This document shows, piece by piece, positions 22,081-32,877 of a stretch of DNA of 56,634 nucleotides. A model generated the notes under the pieces. The model was not told the DNA's origin and did not search any database. It saw only the letters and a list, made by a program, of their open reading frames with translations. A program made the translations under genes and the position numbers. The DNA is taken from positions 1,038,640 to 1,095,273 of the forward strand of contig BFEA01000097.1 of NCBI GenBank assembly GCA_003427395.1, given 5' to 3'. Position 1 is the first letter of the stretch; each line of letters opens with the position of its first letter. Source of the stretch: Chara braunii (lineage: Eukaryota; Streptophyta; Charophyceae; Charales; Characeae).

Positions 22081-23065
22081 CAATACGGGACTGTCATTAC
22101 GAACTGCATGTACCGGAATATGTGCCTGACAAAACACACCAACTCATTGCTAACATTTTGTTAGAATATCAGGAGGCGATTAGCGTGGAGGATGCAGACA
22201 TCAGGTCTTGAATTCCCTATGGAGAGCGTAGTACGATGAAAGTTGTATGCTACGTTCGGGGGGAAGTAATTGCTAATCTGCTCTTTTAGCCGGTATTTTA
22301 ATTGAAATTAATCGTTTTTTTCCAGATGCATTAGTTTTTCCTTATTAAAAGAAATCAGTCATACAGCACGAGATCCAAACCAGCACCCACCCGCCGATCC
22401 ACTGTAAACCGTACCGATATTTGTTAGTTGAAAGACAAATGACCCTAGAGCAGATCCGGGAATTCGAGGCCAACGGCTGGATTGAGCCCGCCACAGGCCC
22501 ATGGTCATTCACCGTGGTTTTAGTCCCTAAAAAGACCGGATCCGTTTGCATTTGCATCGATTGCCGGAAATTGAATGATATCACGATCAACGATGTGGAA
22601 CCCCTACCCCAGATTGATATTTTGTTGAATGTGATTGGGCGTGCTAATTATTTTAGCAAGTTTGATATCCGTCACGGGTTCCATCACATATGGGTTAGGG
22701 AAGAAGATCGCTCGAAAACGATATTCGTATTGTTTGAAGGCACGGGGGAATGGGTTCGCTGTCCTATGGGTATTTGCAATGCTCTGGCTACGTTTCAAAG
22801 GGCAATGAACGTGACTTTTCAGAACTTCGTTAACAAGACTCGACTGACACAAGGAATGGTGAACTTTTGTGTCATCGTGTACATGGACGACATCCTGGTG
22901 TATTTGGAATCATTTCACGGACATGCACAACATATCGAATGGACACTTGGAGCGTTGCGAGATGCGGGCTTCAAAATCGCTCTAGAGAAAAACGAGTTTT
23001 TCCTTTCGGAGATCCCGTTTCTTGGGTACGTGGTAACTCGGGGAGGCTTGCGACCGAACTCATGA
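22081..23065 (+). pseudogene. pol: Reverse transcriptase of large gypsy element
   Basis: The RT copies element RNA to DNA. The main piece (22421-23065, 214 codons) starts QMTLEQIREFEANGWI and shows VVLVPKK, CIDCRKLNDITI, FSKFDIRHGFHHI (motif A Asp), CPMGICNALATFQ, VIVYMDDILVYLE (motif C YMDD kept, at 22874-22910) and FLGYVVTRGGL. An upstream piece in the same register (22081-22205) ends in a stop. About 150 AT-rich bases (22206-22357) then intervene before the frame resumes, possibly an insertion. A stop at 23063-23065 and a register change separate it from RNase H. Confidence 0.88.
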
Positions 23066-23171
23066 AAAGTGGACACGGTTCGGGACGGGCCTACACCTAC
23101 GTCTCTGACGTAGGTTCGGGCCTTCCTACTACCGTAGATTTATCAAGGGCTTTGCGACAATCGCACGACCC

Positions 23172-23655
23172 TTGACCAATCTTCTGCGAAAGGACCAACC
23201 GTTAACCTCGGACGAGGAATGCGAACGGGCCTTCTCCACCTTGAAGGAGGCCCTAGCCTCCGCTCCCATTTTAATTCGCCTGGATCCTGGGAAGCCGTTC
23301 ATCCTCAGCATGGACTGGCAGCCTGAAGCGATTTCCGCCATCTTGGCACAGAAGGGGAAGGACGGTCGCGAGCACGTTGTTGAGTACGCTTCCTGGACGA
23401 TGCCAGACGAGCGGAAGAACGATTCGGCGCCTCAGGGGGAATGCTACGCTGTGGTTTGGGGCATCGAACATTTTCACCCAGACCTGTATGGGCAAAAGTT
23501 CCTTCTCGTCACCGATCACGAACCGCTGCAGGCGCTCAAGAAGTCGACTAATTACACAGGAATGATCGGGCGATGGGCGGTATGATTGCAGGAATACGAT
23601 TTTGACGTAGTCCATCGTAAGACAGAGAAACAAGGGAATGAGGATGGACTGACAC
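23172..23655 (+). pseudogene. pol: RNase H domain of large gypsy element
   Basis: Typical Ty3 RNase H: AFSTLKEALASAPIL, FILSMDWQPEAISAILAQKG (first catalytic Asp), VVEYASWTMPDERKN, GECYAVVWGIEHFHPDLYG (Glu) and LLVTDHEPLQAL (Asp). After the TGA at 23583-23585 the frame continues with LQEYDFDVVHRK and DGLTR, the usual end of the domain. The domain is then cut by the nested minus-strand element at about 23655. Confidence 0.88.
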
Positions 23656-24764
23656 GTCTGCACAGGCTGGGCAAGGTGCCGAAGGTCAGCTGTGGAGGCG
23701 AGTCTTTGGAACTCGGTAATCCAGTCCTGACTGAGTAGCGTGTTCTGATGGAGCTTGTTGAGCTTGTCCATCGCTTGCAGGTCGGGCGGCTCCACTTGGA
23801 ATCGCTTGTGCCAGGCATCAGTCAACTCCTGCCAAGTGAGCTTGGTGTGCAGTTCCGACACTGCTACGCCGTGGCTGGTCAAGATGTTGTCCAACCATGC
23901 TTGACATGCACCACCAGATCGGTGGTACAAGCACGGATGTCGATCGTTGTTCGGGACATGGTGCATGTCGAGCCTGAGAGTAAACTGGCGCCACCACGGG
24001 ATCGGTTCCGTCTTGGACTATTCGCAGAAGACGGGAATGTCATCCAGCTTGGGTGGGCGCCGGGAGGGTGCGGCGGCGGGCGTCACAGTGGCATCAGCCT
24101 GGACCTGCGTCTCCAACTGCAAGTTCGTTGCTTACTGCGACGTCCGGAAGTCCTGATGCACACGCTTGATGTTGCTGACGTCATCCTCCAAAACTTGCAC
24201 ACGGGTGGTAAGGGTGGAAGGCCCTGCGGCTGCTACAGTAGCTGGCTGTTTCTCCAACGCCTGCAGCCGTGCGAGCATCTGGTCCACTGTCTGCTGCAGG
24301 TGAAGGATTTCCTCCTGCTGCAGAGCGCAGGTGGCCACGAGGTCGTGGGAGACCTGCGCAAGGGCTGACAGCCCTTTCTCAGTCTCCGGGGCCCCGTCCG
24401 CAGATGTCACTTCCACCCAATGTGCGGCCTCATCGTCGATCACGGTCTCCCGCGTGAACAGTCGTTCCCGCTGGCGTGACCGGTGTTCGGCTGCCGCCTG
24501 CAGGTCTGCCTCTTCTTGACGAAGTCGGTCCTGTTCCTCCTTCTGTCGCTTGGCCTCTGCCTCTTCTTGACGAAGTCGGTCCTGTTCCTCCTTCTGTCGC
24601 TTGGCCTCCTCCTCTTGTTCGAGCCGATTACGTTCCTTGGCCGCGGCGGTGGCCCTATTGTTGGCCTCCTGAATGAATGCCGCCAGGCGTTCCTCATAGG
24701 CCAGGAGGGATTCTCCCGCCTTCCGGTCCATGGCCTTGGTCTGTGATCGAGTGAGCAGTGACAT
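23655..24764 (-). pseudogene. gag: gag of nested gypsy element (coiled coil plus capsid)
   Basis: The first piece (24764-24132, 210 codons) opens MSLLTRSQTKAMDRKAGESL and has a long Gln/Glu/Arg/Lys heptad-rich stretch, a likely coiled coil, with a 17-residue tandem duplication (24510-24560 and 24561-24611), then VTSADGAPETEKGLSALAQV and a second coil (QQEEILHLQQTVDQMLARLQ). After stops at about 24132 and 24000 the frame continues as capsid: ACQAWLDNILTSHGVAV, LTWQELTDAWHKRFQVEPP and LLSQDWITEFQRLAS. It is cut at the junction near 23655. Confidence 0.8.
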
Positions 24765-24864
24765 GCACTGCTGTGCCCGAAGTCTGAAGAGTCACTCGAG
24801 GGCCAATCTGATGGACTGGCCCAGTACCCGGACTGGAGGGGGAGGAATAGGTAGGAAGCAGACA

Positions 24865-25625
24865 AGTGGGAAGGATCGGACAGATCCCAATTTGAATAGT
24901 TTCCTAATCCAAAAGAAAAAAAACAAAACTTTAAAATTCAGAAAAAGTCTGTCCAATCCCACTGAGTACCGAAGGTGATGCAGAAAGCAAATGTGAACCT
25001 TCGGTGCTCGGACTGCAGAGAATCAGAAAAGAAGGGTCTTTATAACTCAGAGTAGGAGTAGGTTGCAAAAGAAAAAAATGCCGTTTTTTTTTTTTTTTAG
25101 AAAAAAAAAGAACGGAATTGGCAGATCTACGCAGTGAAAGTGTAGAGGGACAGTTTCGGAAAAAGAATCGCGAAATTATCAAAATGCAGACATTTAACAA
25201 TTAAACAAGGTAAAAAAAAAAATTCTCGGAAAAAGAATTCTCAGAACGAAAAAAAATTCTCGGAAAAATAATTTTTCGGAAAAGAATAAGAATTTCTCGA
25301 AAAAAAAATTCCTGGAAAAAGAAAGAATTTCTCGGAAAAGAACAAAATTCTCGAAAAAAGAAATGATTTTTCGAAAAAAATAAATAAATAATTAATTCCG
25401 GGAATTTTCCAAGATTAGATAAACAATTGCCAAATAATCAATCAACTTAATTAATCAATCAATCAATCGATCAATCAGTCAATCTCATATGATTGCTGGT
25501 TGATTGATCGATTGTTCGATCAATCTCCTGATTGACTGATCAATCAATCGAAGATTGATTGCTGGCAAACCGCCAATCCAATCAATCAATCGATTGATTG
25601 GTTGTTGCCAAGATTCATCGCACTA
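24865..25625 (-). repeat. Leader of nested element: A-rich and ATTGATTG repeats
   Basis: At 25210-25380 the motif TTCTCGGAAAA recurs six or more times with A-runs. At 25430-25600 ATCAATCA and its complement TGATTGAT alternate in both orientations, giving many short palindromes. No coding content. Confidence 0.7.
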
Positions 25626-25637
25626 GCTCCGATACCA
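25626..25637 (-). promoter_or_regulatory. Primer binding site of nested element, tRNA-iMet
   Basis: On the minus strand TGGTATCGGAGC, one base different from the standard plant iMet PBS, two bases inside the LTR end. Confidence 0.85.
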
Positions 25638-25639
25638 CT

Positions 25640-26178
25640 TGTANCATATCAGAAAGTGAAATGCACTGATAGCTTAGGATCTAGCAATGACGAAAGTGGC
25701 AACAACCAGCAGCATAGGTGCAACATTCACAAGGTGTCAATGTGCGCGACGCAAAGAGTGAAACAACGGGAAATCAATAACAACACATTCGTATCATCAT
25801 CATCATAGGCTGGGAATCAGTGCAGCGGAAGATCTAGTATCAAAGGACACGTGGACAACAACATGAAAGGGAGAAACTTCGGAAGGGCAAGACACCAGAA
25901 AGATTGCCCTTCCGCTCACACACATGGGGAGAGATCCATAGACATGCGAGAGAGAAGGGGGAGGGACATAGAGGTAGCCAAGTCCAACCCAAGTCTGATC
26001 TCCGAATGTCGCACACAGTTCAATCCCAATGTAGAGTGTAAGTCCGATCTGAATGTCGTGTCCAATAAGGCAGAAGGCCGTGTCCAAACAATGTATGCAG
26101 TTACCTCTATCTCTACTCTGATAAAGAAGAAGAAGAAGAAGAAGAACTTTGGAGGAGTAGGAGGAGAAGAGGAGAGGA

Positions 26179-26211
<33 letters not shown>

Positions 26212-26293
26212 AGCTGGGTGCTTTCTGCACTTACCTGGCGATGGCTGAACTTGCAGGTACCGCGGAGCCAGCTACAGCGCTGGGCAGGTAAGT

Positions 26294-26368
<75 letters not shown>

Positions 26369-27108
26369 ACTCCTCTACCCTCCTCGGCGCTGGACTCCTC
26401 CAGCGCTGTGCCTCATGGCCGATGAGCAGCGCAGCTGCAGTCTCGAAATGGCGCAGCAGGGAGTCTCCAAAATAGCGCAGCAGCCAAGTTCCTGAACCAG
26501 CATAACGCTGGATTTTTCCTGGTACCTTCTATGTCCGAACTGGGCAATGGCCCAGCTTAAGTAGTGCTGGGCCAGGACTGAAAACCCACAGCCTGCGTTC
26601 TGGACCGTGCAAATCGAAACTCCGATCCACGGTCCAGATCGCAGGCTTCGAAAACGGGTTCAGTCCTTGGCCTAAAACGGCCTGCCTGGGTCCCTACCGG
26701 ACATCCAGGCCCTGTCCAGGATTAATCTTCCTGGTACCTGGCTTCAAACCGGTCCTGTGCGGACGTACCCGGCCTCAACGNCGGCCTGGGTTCAAACAGG
26801 TCAAAATCTGTTCGAAAACAAAAGAAAAGGTCCAAACGTTTTTAGGAGCTCAGCCTCTGGGCCTGAATCTGGCCCTGGCCCTAGAAGCGTGTACCTGGCC
26901 ACAAAACAGACAATAGTACACCTGTTAGAAAAACAGCAGCAAATAAATAAAATAAAGACTATAAAAATAATCTAAAGCTGGCGTTTTTCTGATGCAGGCC
27001 CAAGTAAAAATGCCATAGGGCCTTCACGTTGCGGTGACGCGACCTGGGGGCCCTATTCCAACCTCGGGTCCCGTGAGGGGCCCGTGTGTAGGCTTTCAGC
27101 ATGTAACA
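25640..27108 (-). repeat. 5' LTR of nested element
   Basis: The plus-strand view starts TGTANCATATC (N at 25644) and ends CATGTAACA, so the ends are TGTTACA...TGNTACA on the minus strand. It contains GAA repeats (26128-26216), a 70-base CT run (26296-26368), outward-facing splice donor motifs (26229-26237 and 26285-26293), and GC-rich segments with palindromic GGGCC/GGCCC at its start, as do the LTRs at 44136, 45405 and 56346. Confidence 0.85.
26296..26368. repeat. (CT)n microsatellite in LTR
   Basis: Uninterrupted TC dinucleotides directly downstream of the CAGGTAAGT motif. Confidence 0.97.
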
Positions 27109-28465
27109 CAAGGCCTAGAAAAGACCCGACGACTTAGAAGGGTTGAGGTATGGACATATGTTGTCCTGATAGCTACGATAGCAGGAAACTCGCTCCGAGA
27201 ATTCTCAAAGGAAGATCGGAGGCGGGCCAATGAGCGAGCAAGGGATTATAGGTGGAATGAAGGACGGTTAGAAAGAAAAAAACAGACGGGAGCGGAATCT
27301 GGATGTCAGTTCCGCATCTGTTCATGCGGTACGAGTGGGTCCAGGCAGCCCACGAGGAAACAACTGCACATTTTGCCGTAAGGATTATGGAGGCGGCTAT
27401 TGACAAGAATGAATGGTACTGGTCGAATATCAAGGACGATGTTAAATTTATTGTTAAAATTTGTCCCGTCTGCGCGGCGGATAAAGCGTCGGTCGAACTC
27501 CCTAGGTCAATAGTACCCACGGTAGTCGAACGATCGTTCCAGAGAGTAAGCATGGACACGACGGATATCGTCGTGCCCCCTGGACCTAATAGCTGGGAAT
27601 ATTCAATTCTCCTGGTTTTCGTGGATCATTTCTCGAAATGGATCGAGGCCCACCCTTGTAGGACGAGACAGATGGCGGAGATAGCGCGGTATATCAACCG
27701 TTCCTCAGGATGCATCAGGATACCAAGGAAATCCTTACAGACAACGGAGCAGAATCAAAAGGAGAGGTCATGAGGAACCTGGTCCTTCATGGCGTCTCCA
27801 TCCGTCATATCGCCCCACATATGTCACAATCGAACGGGCGTATAGAGAATGCGAACCGGGTGATCAAAACGGCGCTTCGACGAAACATCGCGGCCAGAGA
27901 TACACGGCCCTGTCCCGATATCGTAGATCACATCTTGGCCATCCATGAGAGTGCCCCACACGAGTCTACCGGATTGTCCCTGTTCCAGTTACGGACCAAC
28001 AGCCTAGCATGTGTCTCGGTACCGAGCCTAAATGATGAATCGACCCTAGGACGAGGGCCAACAAGGGCCACGGCCCGAGAAAAAGCCAAGCAACACCTGA
28101 AACTGATGGAACAGTCCCTCCCCCGGTTAGTCCAGAAGCGCCAGGGCATGATCGAATTGGCTCACACATGCCAGGTCTGTAGCTACGAGGCCCGAAATGG
28201 GAATGCGGGTCCATGGCCCCAGTATAAATTAGGGGGCATAGTGCAGGTGAAGAAATGTGCTCGCCAGGGAAAATTAGCGCCACGATTCTTCGAGCGTTTC
28301 CACGTGATCGAGCTCGGACCCAATGGCGTGAACACGGTGCGCCTAGCTCTTGAGGTGTCGGGTAGCCGATCCGCCCGCCCCATCGTCCGCCACGTGTCCT
28401 ATCTTCGTCGTATGTCTGGTTCCTCTCCCCCATCTTCTTCTGAGTCTCTCGCGTCCTCCGATTAG
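27109..28465 (+). pseudogene. pol: Integrase of large gypsy element
   Basis: The integrase inserts the DNA copy into the genome. The upstream linker REFSKEDRRRANERARDYRW is in another register. From 27303 come the zinc-binding H2C2 (HEETTAHF, then CPVCAADK) and the catalytic core: VSMDTTDIV (first Asp) and VDHFSKWIEAHP. After a shift near 27690 come LTDNGAESKG (second Asp) and MSQSNGRIENANRVIK (catalytic Glu). The C-terminal part has GGIVQVKKCARQGKLAPRFF and VRHVSYLRRM, then a Ser-rich tail to the stop at 28465. All three acidic residues survive but at least two frameshifts break it. Confidence 0.88.
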
Positions 28466-28539
28466 GAAGAAGGCGAGCCTGATGATCTTCTCCATCTCTA
28501 CAACCCCCATCCCCTACTCCGCCTACGTTGCCATGAGCT

Positions 28540-29854
28540 TTTCCACGGAGCAGGTACTCAACGAGCATATGCTGGCAACTGGGAAGCACATTTTGGCAAT
28601 ACGGCAGGTGCATCATCCGCGTCTCAGTCTGGATCTTCTACGATTTGCACAATTCTTCAGCATGGCCAGTGTACATGCGATGGCCGAATTCTGCTTCGTG
28701 TAGGAGAACAGCCAATCTAGGGTGTTGGCCGAGGCATCAGCGTTCGTACGACTCTCTGTGTCGGGTACCAGCCACATCTCGGTGATCGTTTCCTTCACTG
28801 GGGACATCACCACGGTTAATGAACGACTATACCCGACTCATCTATCTTCTCTACAGGATTGGGCATCCGATCTGATTGAAGCCTGATTGAAGCCTGCATA
28901 TTGCTCCTCACACGGCAGGGAGATAACGTGGTGGACAGCAACAACATCGACATCCACGGGATACGGGCTCGGGGGTCTGAGCTAGAGGTAGTCCTTCCCG
29001 TGCTCATCCCCTTTGTGCGGCCCCAATGAGTGCCCATCGCTTCTCGCTCTTCAGCCTCCCTTCTAACTTCCCTCTCTTCTGGCAATCGACACTCCTCCCT
29101 TGCCTTTTTGCCCGCGTGCGCCAACTCAAAGTCCCTCTTCTGGATGACGAGCATTGGCAGGATTGGTGGAGTGATTACGCAGCGCTTTCTTTGTGCCTCT
29201 GGAAATCACCTTCCGTTGGCCAACGTTGACGCAGGGTCGGAAAAAGGAGAAGGCGAAGTGGAATTGCTCGTCGTGCAGTAGTGGAGGACGGACGTAAAAG
29301 GCGATCTGCTGGGGCTAGTTTTCGGGACAGTGGAGAAAGATCATCTCCCCCAAGTCTACGGAGAACTGCTGGTAATGCTGACTCAGCTTGTCGATGATCT
29401 GCCACTGGACATCATCTCGTGCCATGACGACAGCCCCGCGCCACACATCTTAACAAGGAGTTTGGCGTCGTACCTGCAGTGGCCGGCGTGCCTGGAATCA
29501 GATCCGGATAATTGCTATTACCCCTCGACTGGAAACTATCTAGAGATCCAAGAGGTGGTTAGCGACTTGGTCTACGACTGCGGATATCTGACTGCTCCTA
29601 CGTCCGACGAGGAAGAGAGTTCGAAAGAAGAAGAGGAGGGAGGCAGCACTGAGGAGGAGTCCATTGAAGACCAGGGTGGTGAACATACCAAGGAGGAGCC
29701 AGAACGATCTAGCGGAGAGGAGGACGAACGGGGAGAAGAAGGCCAAGGTCGGCATGAGGAAGATCCCGCCGCCATAGAATGGAAGCGAAAGGAGATCGCC
29801 GAGGGAAAACGGGTGATCGACCAGGGTGTGGGACCAGCGTCGCGGTCACCATGA
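28540..29854 (+). pseudogene. Extra ORF between pol and 3' LTR, unknown
   Basis: After integrase comes an open stretch (about 28560-28703: EHMLATGKHILAIRQVHHPR) and continuations with stops. From 29330 to 29854 a 174-codon frame starts MEKDHLPQVYGELLVMLTQL, then SYLQWPACLESDPDNCYYPS and a strongly acidic Glu/Ser/Gly-rich C-terminus. I see no transmembrane segments or signal peptide to suggest an envelope protein. Additional 3' ORFs of unknown role occur in some large plant gypsy lineages. It may be a nearly complete reading frame of this element broken in the middle. Confidence 0.45.
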
Positions 29855-30647
29855 GATGATCCCACACGGGATCCGAAACCGTGAAGTGAAGAAGATGAGC
29901 AGCCTGGCAGCACAGCAGCAGTCGGACGCAGTACGCGACGATGACGAAGCCGCTCCCGCTCCCCCTCCCCAAGACCGGTTCTTCGAGCACGTAGCGCTCT
30001 AGGAAATCGGGCTTCGTCCCCGCTCATTATCTCGCCGTCCCCTTGACTACATCACCTTCCACCAGATAGAAACTCCGATTCCTATTTCCGCGAACCTTTT
30101 CTCTCGTCCCCTCTTCTATAAACTTTACTCCACCAGGCTAATCGCCACCACTCACCCCCACCCAACCACGATCCCTCCACTCCTTTTGTCTCCATATCCA
30201 CCTCTTTAGTGCAGCCTGGCAGCTGTTCTACAACGTTGAGTTGTACTGCACGATTACGGGGACGATCCCCGCATGTGTAGATTACGAACAGTTAATGGAT
30301 CCGTCATCCGCATTATGTCTACCCTCTACCCCGACTATCTTGCTTTCCTCCCCCATCGTAATCAACGCATCCCGCGTGTCCATTGCACCATCCGCTACGT
30401 CGATCTCCCTGGATCGGCGCAAGATCTTACCTACCTTCTGCCCCCGCTCCCGGAGCAACCCTCTCCACTTCCACCAGGTTTCCTCAGACTCCCCTACCCG
30501 GCTCCGCGACTTTTTAGAGTACAAGTGACACGTGTTGAAAGGATGACTTCCACACTCCTATTCGACGGTATGACACGTGTCAAACCCTCTGTGCGTACAG
30601 GTGTAAGCAGGAGCTTGCACAAATTGGAACCCCCTGGGCGTCACATA
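29855..30647 (+). other. 3' noncoding region of large gypsy element
   Basis: C-rich sequence with overlapping short frames and two copies of GACACGTGT (30527 and 30571). No clear purine tract directly precedes the 3' LTR. Confidence 0.5.
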
Positions 30648-32877
30648 TGTGACGAACTCTTTTTTGAGACGCGCTATTTCCTGCGCGAATAGCTTGGGGG
30701 CATGTAAACGGGGTTAGGAATAAATTGCATGAATGCCCTTGCTTTTGGTTGCATTTTCGTTTCCTTTTTTTGAGGATCCTAAGAGAAATCGGGTAGATGG
30801 CCCGCGCCTTAGCGAGGGCGGGGAAAGAGGGGAACGACGACAGTTTCTTTCAGTCCCTTTCTCTTTCTTGGGAGTGCAGGCAGCTTTTTGGCGCGATCAG
30901 TGCGCGAAGGGAAATCTTTTTCGAATTATGAATGTGTGCGGAGCCGTGAGCGTTCTCGGAATTTCCTTTTTGCAATTAGGATTTTGATTAAGGAGAGTTT
31001 GGGCGCGCTGGAATTTTCACCTACAACTACGCAATGACTCTTGCTTGCGTGCACATTTTTGTGGCTGGCTCTGCGTTCTTGGCAACCCGCACCTTAATCC
31101 TTGCTGTAACTGTAATCTCTTCTTGGCAGGCGTAGGCATAACTGTAATCTTCCTTCCTCGACTCCTTCTTCGCGCCTTTGCATGCACCCTTTTTTTTTCC
31201 TTTGTCCCATTGGCCAGAACGATGCATGACTGGATCGATGCGTGGAGAGTGGCTACGTCCCCCACGTCGTGGCCTGGCCATGCAGTCGTTGGCACTTCCT
31301 TCCTTCCTTCTCCCTCCACCCCGACACAATCCCGGCTAACGCGTGCAGATGCAAAGGTTATAAATCTCGCAAGCGCGATTAACTGGCTCTCTAATCAGAC
31401 TCGAAGTTAGCGCGGTCGGGAGGATCGGTTAACGGGCAGGAGCAGAAAGGTGAGTGAGGAGTTGGGCGATCTGACGGGCTGGCGCCGAGTATGCGGGGTT
31501 GACGGGTGGCCGTGAAGGACTGTGGCACACGGGCGAACGTGGCTTGCGTGCTCGGGCTAAGCGGGGTGACAACTTCGGGTTGATAGTAGGTGCGAGGCGA
31601 CGGACTGCCTGTATCGGGAAGAGGGTGAGAGCGAGAGAGAGCAGAGGGTTGGCGGTGTGGTGTATTCTTCTCCAACCCTCTGTATAATTTTGATTTTCGG
31701 TCATGATGAGTTTTTGCGCACGACTATATTTCGCGTTTTTTGTTTATTGAGTATGGATGCATGAGTCCATCTCTTCTCCCTTATTTCTTTGCCTCCCTTG
31801 GTGTGTTTCGCTCTATATGATGCTATTTTTTAAATGCTCGCTGATTAGGAGTACATTTTTGGAATTGGTCCGGGTAAAACCCGCGGGCGTGGTCTGACTA
31901 GATATCTCGATGCATGTAAGGATGGACTTTTCGTAATGGGTGCATGGGCATGGAATCCGCCATCTCATCTCGCTTGCAGAAGTTGATTGATCAAGGGGGG
32001 GGGGGGGGGTAGCCTTTATCGCCAGCATGCGCCACCAGTCGGGATGCATTATGCGTGCGCTCACATACGAGAGATTAATGTAATCGTCCTCCATGTGCGC
32101 GTCAGCACAAGTCATTCCGGTCTGGTTACACGTAGATACGAGTGGAACGCCCAAGCTGTTGGCAGGCGGTAGGAACTGCGGGTTGGAAAATTGCGGCTCT
32201 TGGAGATGGGATTTAGAGACACAACGGGATCACTCCTGTGCACACGCGCAGACTAGCTATTGTTGAATAAGACAGCCGTCACGGATGCACGTGTCAGCAG
32301 GAGTCCCTTCCGACCGAACCATTGTCGGGTCATATGGCTGGCAAACGCGGAAGGAAGAATGAATGTCCAAATCCCTTTTCGAGTCACGGAGCGCGAGGCT
32401 TTGAGAGATCCCGAGTTCGAGGTGTATTGGTGCAAACACGCGAAGAACACGACCCGTGTGACCCGAATTCCCTTGCTAGACAAAGAACAATTGGCCCGTA
32501 ATCCCACCCTCGAACTGCCATAGGATGTCGCTTCGCAGCCTAAGGCTGTGGCCGGCGGCATCAGATTCTGAGAACTACGACCCCCGCAGGCGACGCGTGT
32601 TCCAACAAAGGCACAGCCATCACGTCCTGTGTGAACATCGAGTCAGGACCAGGCCCCGAAGGCAAGGCCGACGGTTTAAAAAAACGAGGACTTGAACCCG
32701 CCTCATTGCCGGAACATTTGCAGTTTTATCCTTAACTCTTGACACCGGAGATTTTAGTTCTGACCTGGGACTCCACCACAATTTCCTGAAATCCTTGGCA
32801 CACCCCCTTTTCGCACTTCCCGGCCCACTGGCACTCCGAAACAGGAAGTCGCGCTGGGCGTGAGGTTGGGCGTCACA
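30648..32877 (+). repeat. 3' LTR of large gypsy element
   Basis: Begins TGTGACGAAC and ends GGCGTCACA, collinear with 17114-19326. The start sits at the centre of a 16-base perfect palindrome, CGTCACATATGTGACG (30639-30654). TATA at 31358, 15-base G-run at 31995. Confidence 0.92.

Larger units (their letters stand above)
23655..27108 (-). mobile_element. Nested gypsy fragment (LTR-PBS-leader-gag), minus strand
   Basis: Reading leftwards from 27108 there is one LTR (27108-25640), a tRNA-iMet PBS (25637-25626), a repeat-rich leader (25625-24865) and gag (24764 to about 23655), where it stops inside gag and the host pol begins. No pol and no second LTR are present. The host integrase resumes right of 27108. 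The missing left part implies deletion or an abortive, incomplete insertion. Confidence 0.82.
17114..32877 (+). mobile_element. Large Ty3/gypsy LTR retrotransposon (about 15.8 kb), broken
   Basis: Two direct repeats of about 2.2 kb (17114-19326 and 30648-32877) bracket, in order, a tRNA-iMet PBS, gag, protease, RT, RNase H, integrase and a further ORF. Integrase after RT/RNase H defines Ty3/gypsy rather than copia. Many stops and frameshifts, and LTRs differing at many positions, show an old copy. About 3.45 kb of its length (23655-27108) is a nested minus-strand fragment of another gypsy element. The intact-looking 3' LTR has ends TGTGACG...CGTCACA. Confidence 0.92.

Noticed and set aside
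29330-29854. Envelope gene in the large gypsy element
   Set aside because: No signal peptide, transmembrane helix or cleavage site is visible; the tail is acidic and hydrophilic.
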